This document shows positions 24,017 through 34,689 of a stretch of 64,000 nt of DNA, in pieces. Positions within the stretch are counted from its first letter, which is position 1; each line of letters starts with the position of its first letter. The DNA is from Blumeriella jaapii (lineage: Eukaryota; Ascomycota; Leotiomycetes; Helotiales; Drepanopezizaceae): assembly GCA_009599575.1 (NCBI GenBank), contig VWND01000014.1, positions 620,001-684,000 on the forward strand, written 5' to 3'. The position numbers were made by a program, and so were the translations under genes. The notes beneath the pieces are model-generated. The model ran no database searches and was not told where the DNA came from. It was given only the letters and a program-made list of their open reading frames with translations.

Positions 24017-24389
24017 AAATTGGCCAATATTAATATTTTTAATTATTAATTCGGAAATAAAAGTTTCGAAAATTTCGTTTTCGTATTAAATAAACCCGAC
24101 TTATATATTTTACTTTCTTATATAAACATTAGCATTTTTTACAAGCGCAAAGCTGATAAAATACGATTTGTAAATCTTAGCGAATCCGGTAGAAATATTC
24201 CCGGAAAAATAAACGATTAATTCGAAAAAAACGAAGCAATAAGATTATTTTAATTAATTATTAACGAATTCGAAGGATTTATCACCGGCCGATTTTTCAG
24301 CTTATCATTTGGCAGCCGATTTATAAAAAAACGATTTAATAATTTAACGATCGGAACCCAGCTTTTATTAAAAAAAAAAAAAGTTTTAT

Positions 24390-25860
24390 ACGAAATTCTA
24401 CGCAATCGAGAAAAAGCTATAATTTTCGATTTTACCGAAATAAGCTAATTCAATTTTAACGTTACGTTTTATATCGATATTAAAACCGTGTTTTACGAAG
24501 CTTAGCAAAAAAAAACCTTTTTAATTTTTAAAGCTTTTTAAAATAAAATAATCGAAATGTTAAAAAAACGAATTAAGCAAAAAATCTTCGAATTCTGCTA
24601 CGGCCTATATAAAAACAAATAGTTTATCGTTGCGAAAAAAAAGAAAAGCATTTACAAATTTATTATCGCAATCGTCGAAATAAACAAAATAACGATACGA
24701 AACGCTAATATATTATTTAACGTCGATTAATTTTTAAACGAATTCGCAGAATTAACGATCGCTTTTTTTTTCGATTTATTTTTAAGCTACGACCATTTAA
24801 TGCTTAATCTACGATCTCGAAATATAATAGCAATTTAAATTTTAATCGGTTTGCTACGTATAACCAAAGTATTTATAAAAGCCATTAATTCAGTCGCACA
24901 ATTCGTAAAAATCGTATATAAAATCCTTATAACTTGTATTTCTAATATTATTTTTTTTTACGTTAACGACGTCGGAATAAAAAGCCTTAAATCATATTAT
25001 AATAATAAAAAATTTTTTCTAAAATTCGACGCTATATAATAAAACATATTTAAAACATCGATAAAATTATAGTCTGTTTCGAAAAAGCTAAAGCTATTAT
25101 TGGCCCTCGATCAAAATTTTGCATATCCGAAATAAATATCGTTAACTATATAATTAATAACGCTAACCGCCATTTTCAACGAAAAAAAATTAAAAAGATT
25201 TGCAAATAAAAAAAATATAAAAATATTACCGAAACTAAAACTTTTATTAGCGTTATAATTTACTACCGCAATTGAATTAAAAATTTCTTTTAAAAAGCTG
25301 CATTTATTTACGCTACGATAAAAAAAAAAATTGATTTCGTTTGGAAAAAAAAGCAAAGCAAAGTTATAAAAATCCTTAAAAACGATCTTTTATCGGCCTT
25401 ATCGCTTATGCGAATCGATTATAGCCCAAACGCAAAAGAAATTATTTTAATTATCGACGTTAATATTTTCGGTTAAAAAGCTATATTGCAATAAATCGAT
25501 AAAAACAAAAAATAATATTTTTTACGATTCGAAAACGGCCTATAATTCCTCGCGAAAACACGCTACGATGCTATCAAACGAAAATATCGAAGCGTTTTTA
25601 AAATAATAAAAAAAATAAAAAACGAATTATACGACGTGCATTTTATTTTAAAAACGAACGCAAAAATTCTTATCGACCAATTAAATAAAAAAGCTAATAA
25701 CCTGCTAAAAGTATTCGTTATTAATTAAATAGCCTAAATACGACTTATAGATTTCGAAATCAAATATATTAAAAAAACAATTAATACAACGGCAAACGGT
25801 TTTTTCAAACGAAAACGTTTTTATTCGTTTGATTTCGCTAAATAAAACGAACAAAATATC
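24390..25860 (+). pseudogene. A2 reverse transcriptase and RNase H remnant
   Basis: Ty3/gypsy RT blocks in order: an R-I-K-Q-x-I-x-EFCYGLY segment near the start, then IVEINKITIRNANI, AFFFDLFLSYDHL, RSRNITAIQ, GLLRITKVF and INSVAQFVKIVYKIL. The active site at 24959-24970 reads Y-V-N-D-V-G; the family motif here is x-L/V-D-D-V-G, so the first aspartate is lost. RNase H follows to about 25,860 with an LIDQLN-type end. RIP stops are numerous. Confidence 0.85.
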
Positions 25861-25927
25861 GACGAATAAATCGCTAACGAAATCGGCTGCTTCGCTATTT
25901 GCGCTTTGGGTTTTATAAAGCCAAAAC

Positions 25928-25962
25928 CATTCGCGTTGCTATTTCGGCTGGCATCGCGAATA
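25928..25962. repeat. 35-bp palindromic unit, A2 copy 2
   Basis: Arms CATTCGCG and CGCGAATA, with a loop containing GCTATTTCGGCTGGC. It lies inside an open frame of pol, where it reads FALLFRLASR. A second unit follows exactly 63 bp later. Confidence 0.88.
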
Positions 25963-25990
25963 AAAAACATCGATTTTCGGGCCGAAAAAG

Positions 25991-26025
25991 CATTCGCGTT
26001 ATTATTTCGATTAGCACCGCGAATG
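25991..26025. repeat. 35-bp palindromic unit, A2 copy 3
   Basis: Perfect 8-bp arms CATTCGCG/CGCGAATG. Read in the same frame as copy 2 (FALLFRLAPR), so the pair gives a 21-codon repeat in the putative polyprotein. Confidence 0.88.
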
Positions 26026-26229
26026 AATTTGACCGAAAACGATCGGAATAAGCCGATTAGCGACGAAAATAAATTTTTAATCGATAATTACGAAACCGAC
26101 GATTTTTATTTAATCGCATATTATTTAATTATTTTATTTAAACTATCTAGCGTATTAAATTATTAATTCAAATCATTTAAAAACTAAGCTTTCGATTATA
26201 TTTTAGCCGATAAAAAATTATATAAAATA

Positions 26230-27474
26230 AAAAACAATATATATTAAAAACGCTTAATAATAAATAACAAAACCGATAAATTTCAAGTTATAAAAAAAGC
26301 CTACGAAAAAGTGTTTTATAAAAAAGCTAAAACCATTTATTACCGAACCAAAAACGATTTTTAATAGAAAGAATGCTTCGAAAATTGCAAAGCCTTCGTC
26401 AAAAGCTGTATTCCTTGTTAAAAACGAAAGCCTGGCCGAAAAAAAAATCTATTATATTCGACGTAATTTTTTGGAATCTAAAAAAAAATTAATCTCGACG
26501 TTATACGCGTATCGACGATCGACCGCGGTTATATATGTTTTATATTCGCTATCGACGATCTGTTTAAATAATTTAAAAAAAAACTTTTCCGAAACGCTAT
26601 TTTCGAAATTATAATAATTTTTTTTTGAAAAAACGTTGTGTATCGATACGATTTGTTTAACAAATTAAACGTCGATAATAAATCCGAAAACAAAAGCGTT
26701 ATCGAGACTTTTACAAAAAAATACGATATTTAACGCATTTAAATTTCAGTTTATAATTCGAAAAGCAACGGATCCGTTAAACAAAGCCATAAGAATATTT
26801 TCGACGATTTTTTAAAAGTTATTCGAAAAAGCTATAAGCGTTGATCGCGGAAATTTTTAAAAATGCTTTTTGCTATACGCATATGCATATACGCTTTTAT
26901 TAAAATAATTTTATTTTTTATTTAATATAACAGAAACGCTCGACTGCTTTTAAAAACAAAATAACTTATATAAAAGCTTTATAACGTGGTTAAAATAAAA
27001 ACGAAAGCAGATTTGCTAGCAATAAAATTTAAATAGCTAAATTATCGCGATATAAATATAAAAAAAATAATTTTAAAAAAAAAAAAATATAAAAAAGCAA
27101 TTAAAAAAGTCTGGAATAAAACCAAAGTTTTAAAAAAAACGCTAATCAGAAAAAGAGATCTGGTTTTAATTTACGACGTTCAGCGCGTTATTAATAAATC
27201 GGCCGATATTAAATTTAATTATAAATAATTCGGATTTTACGAAATATGCGAAGCCGAATTGGATAAAAGCTATTATAAGTTTACGAAACTCGATAAAACA
27301 AAATTAAAAAAAACGTTCGCCGTTAATCGGTTAAAACGATTTTATAAAAAAAATCAGCAAATTTATTTTTTGAATTTTAAATTAAAAAGCGACTCCGATT
27401 TCAGCGATTCCGACGACGATTCCGACCAAAGCGATTATATTTTTAAAAAAAAAGAAATTTTTAAAAAAATTTAA
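26230..27474 (+). pseudogene. A2 integrase remnant
   Basis: A C-x-x-C pair (26407-26418, CIPC) belongs to the N-terminal HHCC zinc finger. It is followed by a core with INLDVIRV...IDRGYICFIFAIDDLF and later a Y-N-S-K-S-N-G segment with the downstream catalytic acidic position. The open end at 27259-27474 codes for a basic segment and then an Asp/Ser-rich acidic tail (DSDFSDSDDDSDQSD). No chromodomain is seen, unlike family X. The product would insert the element cDNA into the genome. It is broken by several stops. Confidence 0.8.
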
Positions 27475-28050
27475 AAACGACCGAGCGATAATCCCGCTGC
27501 TAAAAACACAGTTTAAATCGTGATTTCATTTATAACCGAAAAAAAGAAAAATGCATATAAAATTGTTTACTAACTGTTTTATTATTTTTATTTTCTATTA
27601 TTTTTTATTTTTATTATATATTATTTTATTGTTTTTGTTTTGCTTTATTTGTATATAACTTAATTATTTTGTTTTATATATACTGTATTTTTAAAACTTT
27701 TTTTTATATTATTTAAGATATTTATTGTATTTTTTTTTATTTAATTGTATTTTTTGTTTATCAAAACAAAAACTTTATATATATTTAAGCCGTATATTTA
27801 ATATATTTATATTACTCGTACATTTTGCGAAAACTATTTTTTATGCATTTTATTATTTGATATTTTCTGTATTATTTATTTTTTTTATTATTCTAAACGG
27901 ATAGCTGTTTAAATAGTTATAATTTATTAAAAAAATAGCATACGGATTTCCGTAGCTTTTAAATACAAATATTTTACAGTTTTCGTATTTTTTTTCAATT
28001 ACTTTTTAACAAATATAATATATTTTTTTAATTAACAAACCCATCGATAT
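27475..28050 (+). other. A2 AT-rich spacer between pol and ORF3
   Basis: About 0.58 kb of almost pure A/T runs with no open frame. It is present at the same place in A1 (46,440-47,000) and A3 (minus strand, 37,880-38,430). It could hold a terminator for pol or a promoter for ORF3, but no specific signal can be named. Confidence 0.5.
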
Positions 28051-31000
28051 TATATCGTTTTCTAAGCAAAGCGTTGCTAAATTTAACAAATTTATTTTTA
28101 ACTTATTTTAAAACGAAACTATTATACGCAATCTTTTCGAATTTAAGCAAATATATAATACCGCTATTTCAGATTAATAAACAGCTTTCGTAAAAATTTT
28201 ATAAAACAATTCGATATAATAATTGAAAACGTTAACGAATTTCTATTCGATTACAAAAGCTTCGTTAAAGCTGAATTTGTTCGTAAAAGCTTTAATTACG
28301 ATAAATTTCTGTTGAACTACGACAACGCTTTAAAAGCCTTCGCCGGAGTAAAAAAAGCTCGAAATAATAAAAAAAAAATAATAAACCGAATGCTACGCTT
28401 TTTGTTAAATCAACGAAAAAAAGATATTTAAAAATACGTTTTTAGCAAAATCACCGGTATTATTTTATTTCGGCACTTCGCTTGCTTTTTCGAAATTATT
28501 ACCTTTACGAAAAAAAAAATCTGGATATTAAACGCTTATATTTTTAAAGCGCAAGTTTTAAAAGCCAATAATTCAAAAGCCCGCAGATTTACAAGCTTTT
28601 TTATAGCTGTTTGCAAATTGATCGACGACGTTATACAATCGCTAAAAAGTGTTTTAATCGGCTGCGAAACCCTAAATCTGATCTTTTTTTAAAACAAAAG
28701 ATTAAGCGTTGCTAAATATAGTATTTTTATATCGAAAAAAAAAAACGACGCTATTCCGACATTTTAAACTTATAACGACGAAAAAAACAAAAAAGCTAAT
28801 ATTATTTTTATTTAATTCGAAAAAATATACGCGGTAGCAACTAATATTTTTAAAACAGCTAAAATAATTTAGCGATTTTTATTTTTAATTATCGAAAACG
28901 AATCAAAAAACGAAACTAAAAACGTAACAGCAAACAATCGCTTATTCGAATATAAAAAATCTATTGTACTTATAGAAACGATTTCGAAAAAAATAAAAAC
29001 AAAAAACGTAAAAAAACGCGCCGATATTTTCGAAATCTTTTTTATTCGAAAAAAAAAACCATTCGCGTCGCCAGCAAAAAAGGCATCGCGAGTAAAAACA
29101 GCCGGAAATCAACGCCGAGCCATAAATTTTAAGCTAATTAATAGAAAACGCGACGATTTTACAAAATCAAATTTAAAAAACTTTAGCATTTCGAAAAAAA
29201 AAAATTTAAACGATTTTGAATTTAATTTTTCGAAATTAAATACGCAAATATTAAAAACGCTTGCTGCGTTTAAAAACGTCGAACCGCTAATATTTCAGAT
29301 TTTAATAAAAGCATTTAAAATTTCGATTATTGCGCGATTCGACCGAAAAAATCTGAAAAAAAATATCGAAATTATCGCGAAAGAAATTACGTAAAAAGTA
29401 TAAAATCAAATTATTTTATTTAAAACTTTCGCTTTCGACGACGAAACGATTTAAAAGTTTTATTTCGATATTTTTATATAAAAATTAAATAAATTCGTTA
29501 GCTTTTTTCTTTTTGCTTCGAACGAAAACTAAACTAAGCTTTTTTCGAAAAACTGCAAATATAATACGTTAAAATAAATAAAAAAAACTTTTAAAAACGG
29601 TAACCCGTTTTTATTCGAATTTTTTTTCGCTAAGAAATTCCGATTTCTTAATTTTATTTTTACGAATAACGTTAACGCTAAAAAAAACGGCAAATTCTGC
29701 CATTTTTACGTACGCTATTACGCGGCGTACTACGATTTGATTATAAAAAAAATTAACGTTATCGGCTTCGCTGATCGATTCGCTGCTATTAAAAATTCGA
29801 ACTACAACGTATTCGAAATTAATTTTAATAATTAATTTATATTCCGACGAAAAATTGCGAAAATTACTTAAGCGCGTATTAAAACTTACTTAGGCTACGC
29901 AAATTTCAAAGCAAACTCTAAGGCTTTTAGCGCGATTACAAAGCTCGATTAAAACGTAAAAAAGTAAAAGCAACGAGTATTTCTAAAAGCCGACTTTTTT
30001 AGCCTTTCGACCGAAAATATATTTTAAAATCTATCTGAACTAAACTGCGAATTCGTTAATTACGTAAAATTTTACAACGGAAAAAATAAACTATTGCTGT
30101 ATTTTATAAAAAAAAAAGTAGCTATATATAAGCATTATTTCCGATTGGTCAAAACCTAAAAAGCGCTTACAGCTTTTTTCGCCAATATGTTTTATAGTTT
30201 TATTTAATAAACTTTCAAAATGCACCCCGGCTTTTACTTCGCTATTTTAATTATCCGAAACCTTGGAAACTGCCGTTTCGTAATATATCCTAACGTTCCG
30301 ATCGCTTTAGGTTTCGCTGGCCCCGACCGTATTACAATTATAAAATTCGATATCGCCGACTTTTAAAAAAAAAAAAAAATCGAAGATTTTACCGACGCCA
30401 TTTTCGATTATTACGTTTTGCTTGTATTCGCATATAACTCGGAAATAATCGAAGCTTATTTGCGATTACATCACGACGCCAAGCTAATTAAAACTATTTA
30501 AAAAAGCCTAGCTTTTTCGTATTTCAGCGCGTTTAAAACAGTGGCCTTAATTATTTTATCGAATTACGAAACCGAAAGCTACGAAATAAAAAATAAAATA
30601 ACTTCTGTCAGTTTTTCGATTAAGCAAAAAGTTTTCGTTAAATTTAGAACCTAAAAAACCGACGGCGCAATATTAATTTATTCGAATAATTATACGGCGC
30701 AAAAATACAAAAACTATTTCGAAAACGACAATCCGATAAGCAATTTAATATTGTTTGTATTACAGCGAAAGCAATTATAATATTTTCGGTAGTTTCGACT
30801 GCAAACGACTACCTTCGAACCATTCCGTAAAATAATCTTTTTTATAAGCTTCGAAACCTTTTCAAAAGCATTCGTCGGTAAACAACCGTAATCCGACCTA
30901 TTAGTTTTACGCGAAACAAAAGCGTTAATCGGTTTTAATCACGACGAATTAATCGATTATTTTTACGATTTTAATATAAAACTTTTTAGCGCTTTTTGCA

Positions 31001-31252
31001 AAGCGTAAAACCCACGTTTAAAAGCTAAAATCTATTATCTACGAAGAAAAATCGTAAAAAGCATTCGTCGCGGCGACGCTTAATAATATTATCGACGAAA
31101 AAGCTATTAAAACGTTCGTAAATTTAAACGATACTTCGATTGATATTTTATCGAGCTATTTTTCAAAAAAGCAAAATAAACAAAATAACTTAAACGATAA
31201 GCGAAACGCTATTCTTCCGCAGAAGCCAATAGCAAAAAGGCCAAAAACGAGC
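28051..31252 (+). pseudogene. A2 ORF3: long extra reading frame of unknown function
   Basis: A third frame of about 1,050 codons after pol, on the sense strand, open apart from RIP-type stops (CAA/CAG/TGG-derived) and one extra C near 31011 that shifts the frame relative to A1 and A3. Recognisable points in order: an ENVNEFLFDYKSFVK segment near the start, a Lys/Arg-rich middle containing a 35-bp palindromic unit (29060-29094), an NGKFCHFYVRYYAAYYD segment, then RNLGNCRFV, a PIALGFAGPDRITIIKFDI block, and a C-terminus with SSYFSKKQNKQNN and PQKPIAKRPKTS. I see no RT, protease, integrase, Env-type signal or hydrophobic membrane segment, and I do not recognise the family. It is present in A1 and A3 as well. 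Confidence 0.65.
29060..29094. repeat. 35-bp palindromic unit, A2 copy 4 (variant loop, in ORF3)
   Basis: Arms CATTCGCG/CGCGAGTA with a different loop (GCCAGCAAAAAAGGCA). Same total length and inner GC...GC pairing as the other units. Confidence 0.8.
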
Positions 31253-31400
31253 TAAGAAACCGAAAGAATATAAAGCTAAAAAATTCGGTTTTTAATTAAT
31301 TAGTTTTTAAATTATATAAAATAAATTAAATTACATTTATTAAATTATATTTTTTTTTGGTCGTAATTAAAAACGATTACGTATATTATTTAAAACAGAA
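31253..31400 (+). other. A2 3' untranslated region with putative polypurine tract
   Basis: About 150 bp between the end of ORF3 and the 3' LTR. The last bases (AAAACAGAA, AAAACAGGA in A1) are purine-rich and may prime plus-strand DNA synthesis. Confidence 0.4.
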
Positions 31401-31667
31401 TATAAAACGGTGATATCTTATATTAATAAAAGTTGGTAATTTTAGCTATAGTCGAGGCATGAATCTTTTCGAGACCCCCTGCTACTGATTATTTTTAACA
31501 GATATAAAAGCAAAACACCCTTTTAGATAATATCATAAGCACGCAGTTTAATTTATACTTTCACTTATTTTTTTTTTCTTTTTTTTAGTCTCTTCTAAGA
31601 ATTCCCTAGACTATCTTACCCACCGATATATGGCCGTATCAGTCTGGTTTTCCTACCTACTTTTACA
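31401..31667 (+). repeat. A2 3' LTR (267 bp)
   Basis: Starts TATAAAACGG (TG mutated to TA) and ends TTTTACA. Followed by GCAC, the right TSD. Confidence 0.95.
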
Positions 31668-33590
31668 GCACCGCGAATAAAATAAATTAATATTAATATT
31701 TTTAGCTATTAATTCGAAAATAAAAATTTCGAAAATTTCGTTTTCGTATTAAATAAATCCGATTTATATATCCTATTTTTTTATATTAATATCAGCACTT
31801 TTTACAAACGCAAAGCTGATAAAATACGATTCGTGAATTTTAACGAATCCGATAGAAATATTTCCGGAAAAATAAACGATTGGTTTAAAAAAAATAAAGC
31901 AATAAAATTATCTTAATTAATTACTGGCGAATTCGAAAAATTTATTACCGGCCGATTTTCCAACTTATTACTTAGCAGCCGATTTATAAAAAAACGATTT
32001 AATAATTTAATAATCGGAACCTAATTTTTGTTAAAAAAGAAAAAAATTTTATACGAAATTCTACGCAACCGAAAAAAAGCTATAACTTTCGATTTTACCG
32101 AAATAGGCCAATTTAGTTTTAACGTTATATTTTATATCGATATCAAAACCGTATTTTACGAAGCTTAGCAAAAAAAAACCTTTTTAATTTTTAAAAATTT
32201 TTAAAATAAAATAATCGAAATGCTAAAAAAACGAATTAAGCAAAAAATTTTCGAATTTTGCCACGGCCTATACAAAAACAAATAATTTATCGTTGCGAAA
32301 AAAAAAAAAAGCGCTTACAAATTTATTATCGCAATCGTCGAAATAAACAAAATAATAATACGAAACGCTAACGTGCCATTTAACGTCGATTAGTTTTCAA
32401 ACGAATTCGCAAAACTAATAATCGCTTTTTTTTTCGATCTGTTTTCCGGCTACGACCATTTAATATTTAATTTACGATTTCGAAATATAACGGCAATTTA
32501 AATTTCAATCGGTTTGCTGCGTATAACCAAAATATTTATAAAAATTATTAATTTAATCGTTTAATTCGTAAAAATCGTATACAAAATTTTTATAATTTAT
32601 ATTTTTAATATTGCTTTTTTTTACGTTAACGACGTCGAAATAAAAAGCTTCAAATTATATTATAATAATAAAAAGATTTTTTTTAAAATTCGACGTTATA
32701 TAATAAAATATATTTAAAATATCGATAAAATTATAATTTGCTTCGAAAAAGCCAAAACTATTATTGGCCCTCGATTAAAATTTTGCATATCCGAAATAAA
32801 TATCGTCGGTTATATAACTAATAGCGCTGGCCGCTATTTTTAACGAAAGAAAATTAAAAAAATCTGCGAATAAAAAAATATAAAAATATTACCGAAGCTA
32901 AAGCTTTTATTAGCGTTATGATTTATTATCGTAATTAAATCAAAAACTTTTTTTAGAAAGTTGTATTTATTTACGTTATAATAAAAAAAGAAATCGATTT
33001 CGTTTAGAAAAAAAAACAAAACAAAATTATAAAAGTTTTTAAAAACGATTTTTTATTAATTTTATCGTTTATGCGGATCGATTACAGCTTAAACGCAAAA
33101 AAAATCATTTTGATTGTCGACGCTAGCATTTTTGGTTGAAAAGCTATATTATAATAAATCGACGAAAACAAAAAACGATATTTTTCACGATTCGAAAGCG
33201 GCTTATAATTTTTCGCGAAAACGCGCTACGATATTATTAAACGAAAATATCGAAGCGTTTTTAAAATAATAAAAAAAATAAAAAGCGAATTGTACGGCGT
33301 ATATTTTATTTTAAAAACAAACGCAAAAGTTTTTCTCGATTAATTAAATAAAAAAGCTAATAATCTGCTAAAAGCATTTATTATTAATCAAATAATTTAA
33401 ATACGATTTATAAACTTCGAAATCAAATATATTAAAAAAACAACTAATACAACGGCAAACGGCCTTTTTAAAAAAAAACGCTTTTATCCGTTTAATTTCG
33501 CTAAACAAAACGAATAAAATATCGACGAATAAATCGCTAACGAAATCGGCTGCTTCGTTATTTGCGCTTTAGATTTTATAAAACCAAAAT

Positions 33591-33625
33591 CATTCGCGTT
33601 ATTATTTCGGCTGGCACCGCGAATA
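33591..33625. repeat. 35-bp palindromic unit, A1 copy 2
   Basis: Arms CATTCGCG/CGCGAATA, type-1 loop. Homologous to A2 25928-25962. Confidence 0.85.
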
Positions 33626-33653
33626 AAAAATATTAATTTTCGGGCCGAAAAAG

Positions 33654-33688
33654 CATTCGCGTTATTATTTCGGCTAGTACCGCGAATA
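33654..33688. repeat. 35-bp palindromic unit, A1 copy 3
   Basis: Arms CATTCGCG/CGCGAATA, 63 bp after the previous unit, as in A2 and A3. Confidence 0.85.
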
Positions 33689-33890
33689 AATTTGACCGAA
33701 AACGATCGGAATAAGCCGATTAACGACGAAAATAAACTTTTGATCGACAATTACAAAACCGAAGATTTTTATTTAATTGTATATTATTTAATTATTTTAT
33801 TTAAATTATTTAACGTATTAAATTATTAATTCAAATTATTTAAAAACCAAACTCTCGATTATATTTTAATTAATAAAAAGCTGTATAAAA

Positions 33891-34274
33891 TAAAAACAAT
33901 ATATATTAAAAACGCTTAATAATAAATAATAAAGCCGATAAATTTTAAATTATAAAAAAAGCCTACGAAAAAATATTTTATAAAAAAACTAAAGCTATTT
34001 ATTACCGAATTAAAAACGATTTTTAATAAAAAAAATATTTCGAAAATTACAAAGCTTTTGTTAAAAATTGTATTTTTTGCTAAAAACGAAAGCTTGGCCG
34101 AAAAAAAAACTTATTATATCCGACGTAGTTTTTTAAAATTTAAAAAAAAATTAACTTCGACGTTATACGCGTACCGACCACCGATCGCGATTATATATGT
34201 TTTATGTTCGCTATTAACGATTTATTTAAATAGCTTAAAAAGCGACTTTTCCGAAACGCTATTTTCGAAGCTAT
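33891..34274 (+). pseudogene. A1 integrase remnant, N-terminal part
   Basis: Homologous to A2 26,230-26,615. The piece 34058-34279 keeps the CX2C zinc finger region in a shifted, mutated state. The A3 insertion at 34275 cuts the core domain. It continues at 45572. Confidence 0.75.
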
Positions 34275-34541
34275 TATAAAAATAGATAGAAAAACCAGAC
34301 TGATACGGCCATATGTCGGTGGGTAAAATAGTCTAGGGAATCCCTAGAAAAAACTAAAAAAAGAAAAAAAAAAAAAAATAAAAGTATAAATTAGACTGCG
34401 TGCTTATAATACTATTTAAAGGAATGCTTTGCTTTTATACCTGTTGAAAGTAATCAATAGCAGAAGGTCTCGAAAGGGTTTATGCCTCGATTATAGCTAA
34501 AACTACTAATTCTTATTAATACAAAATATTACTGTTTTATA
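34275..34541 (-). repeat. A3 3' LTR (267 bp)
   Basis: Plus strand starts TATAAAAATAG and ends TGTTTTATA; both terminal dinucleotides carry the RIP change. Confidence 0.94.
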
Positions 34542-34689
34542 TTCTGTTTTAAATAATATACGTAATCGTTTTTAATTACGATCAAAAAAAAACATAATTT
34601 AATAAATACAATTTAGTTTATTTTATATAATTTAAAAACTAATTAATTAAAAACCGAACTTTTTAATTTTATATTTTTTCGGTTTTTTA

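Larger units (their letters stand above)
20371..31667 (+). mobile_element. Element A2: complete 11,297-bp family A copy nested in A1
   Basis: LTRs 20371-20637 and 31401-31667, each 267 bp, flanked by GCAC (20367-20370 and 31668-31671). The host sequence on the two sides joins to a continuous A1 sequence that matches A2's own 23,982-24,016. The order is gag, protease, RT-RNase H, integrase, AT-rich spacer, ORF3. The 5' LTR is one of the least mutated A LTRs here, but all coding regions carry RIP stops. Confidence 0.97.
31672..33890 (+). pseudogene. A1 reverse transcriptase and RNase H remnant
   Basis: Continuation of A1 to the right of A2. The RT active site at 32623-32634 reads Y-V-N-D, as in A2. 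Two 35-bp palindromic units follow RNase H at 33591-33625 and 33654-33688. More TAA codons are visible than in A2. Confidence 0.8.

Noticed and set aside
28051..31252. ORF3 as a retroviral-type env gene
   Set aside because: No signal peptide, cleavage-site or transmembrane pattern is visible, so position alone does not support an env call.
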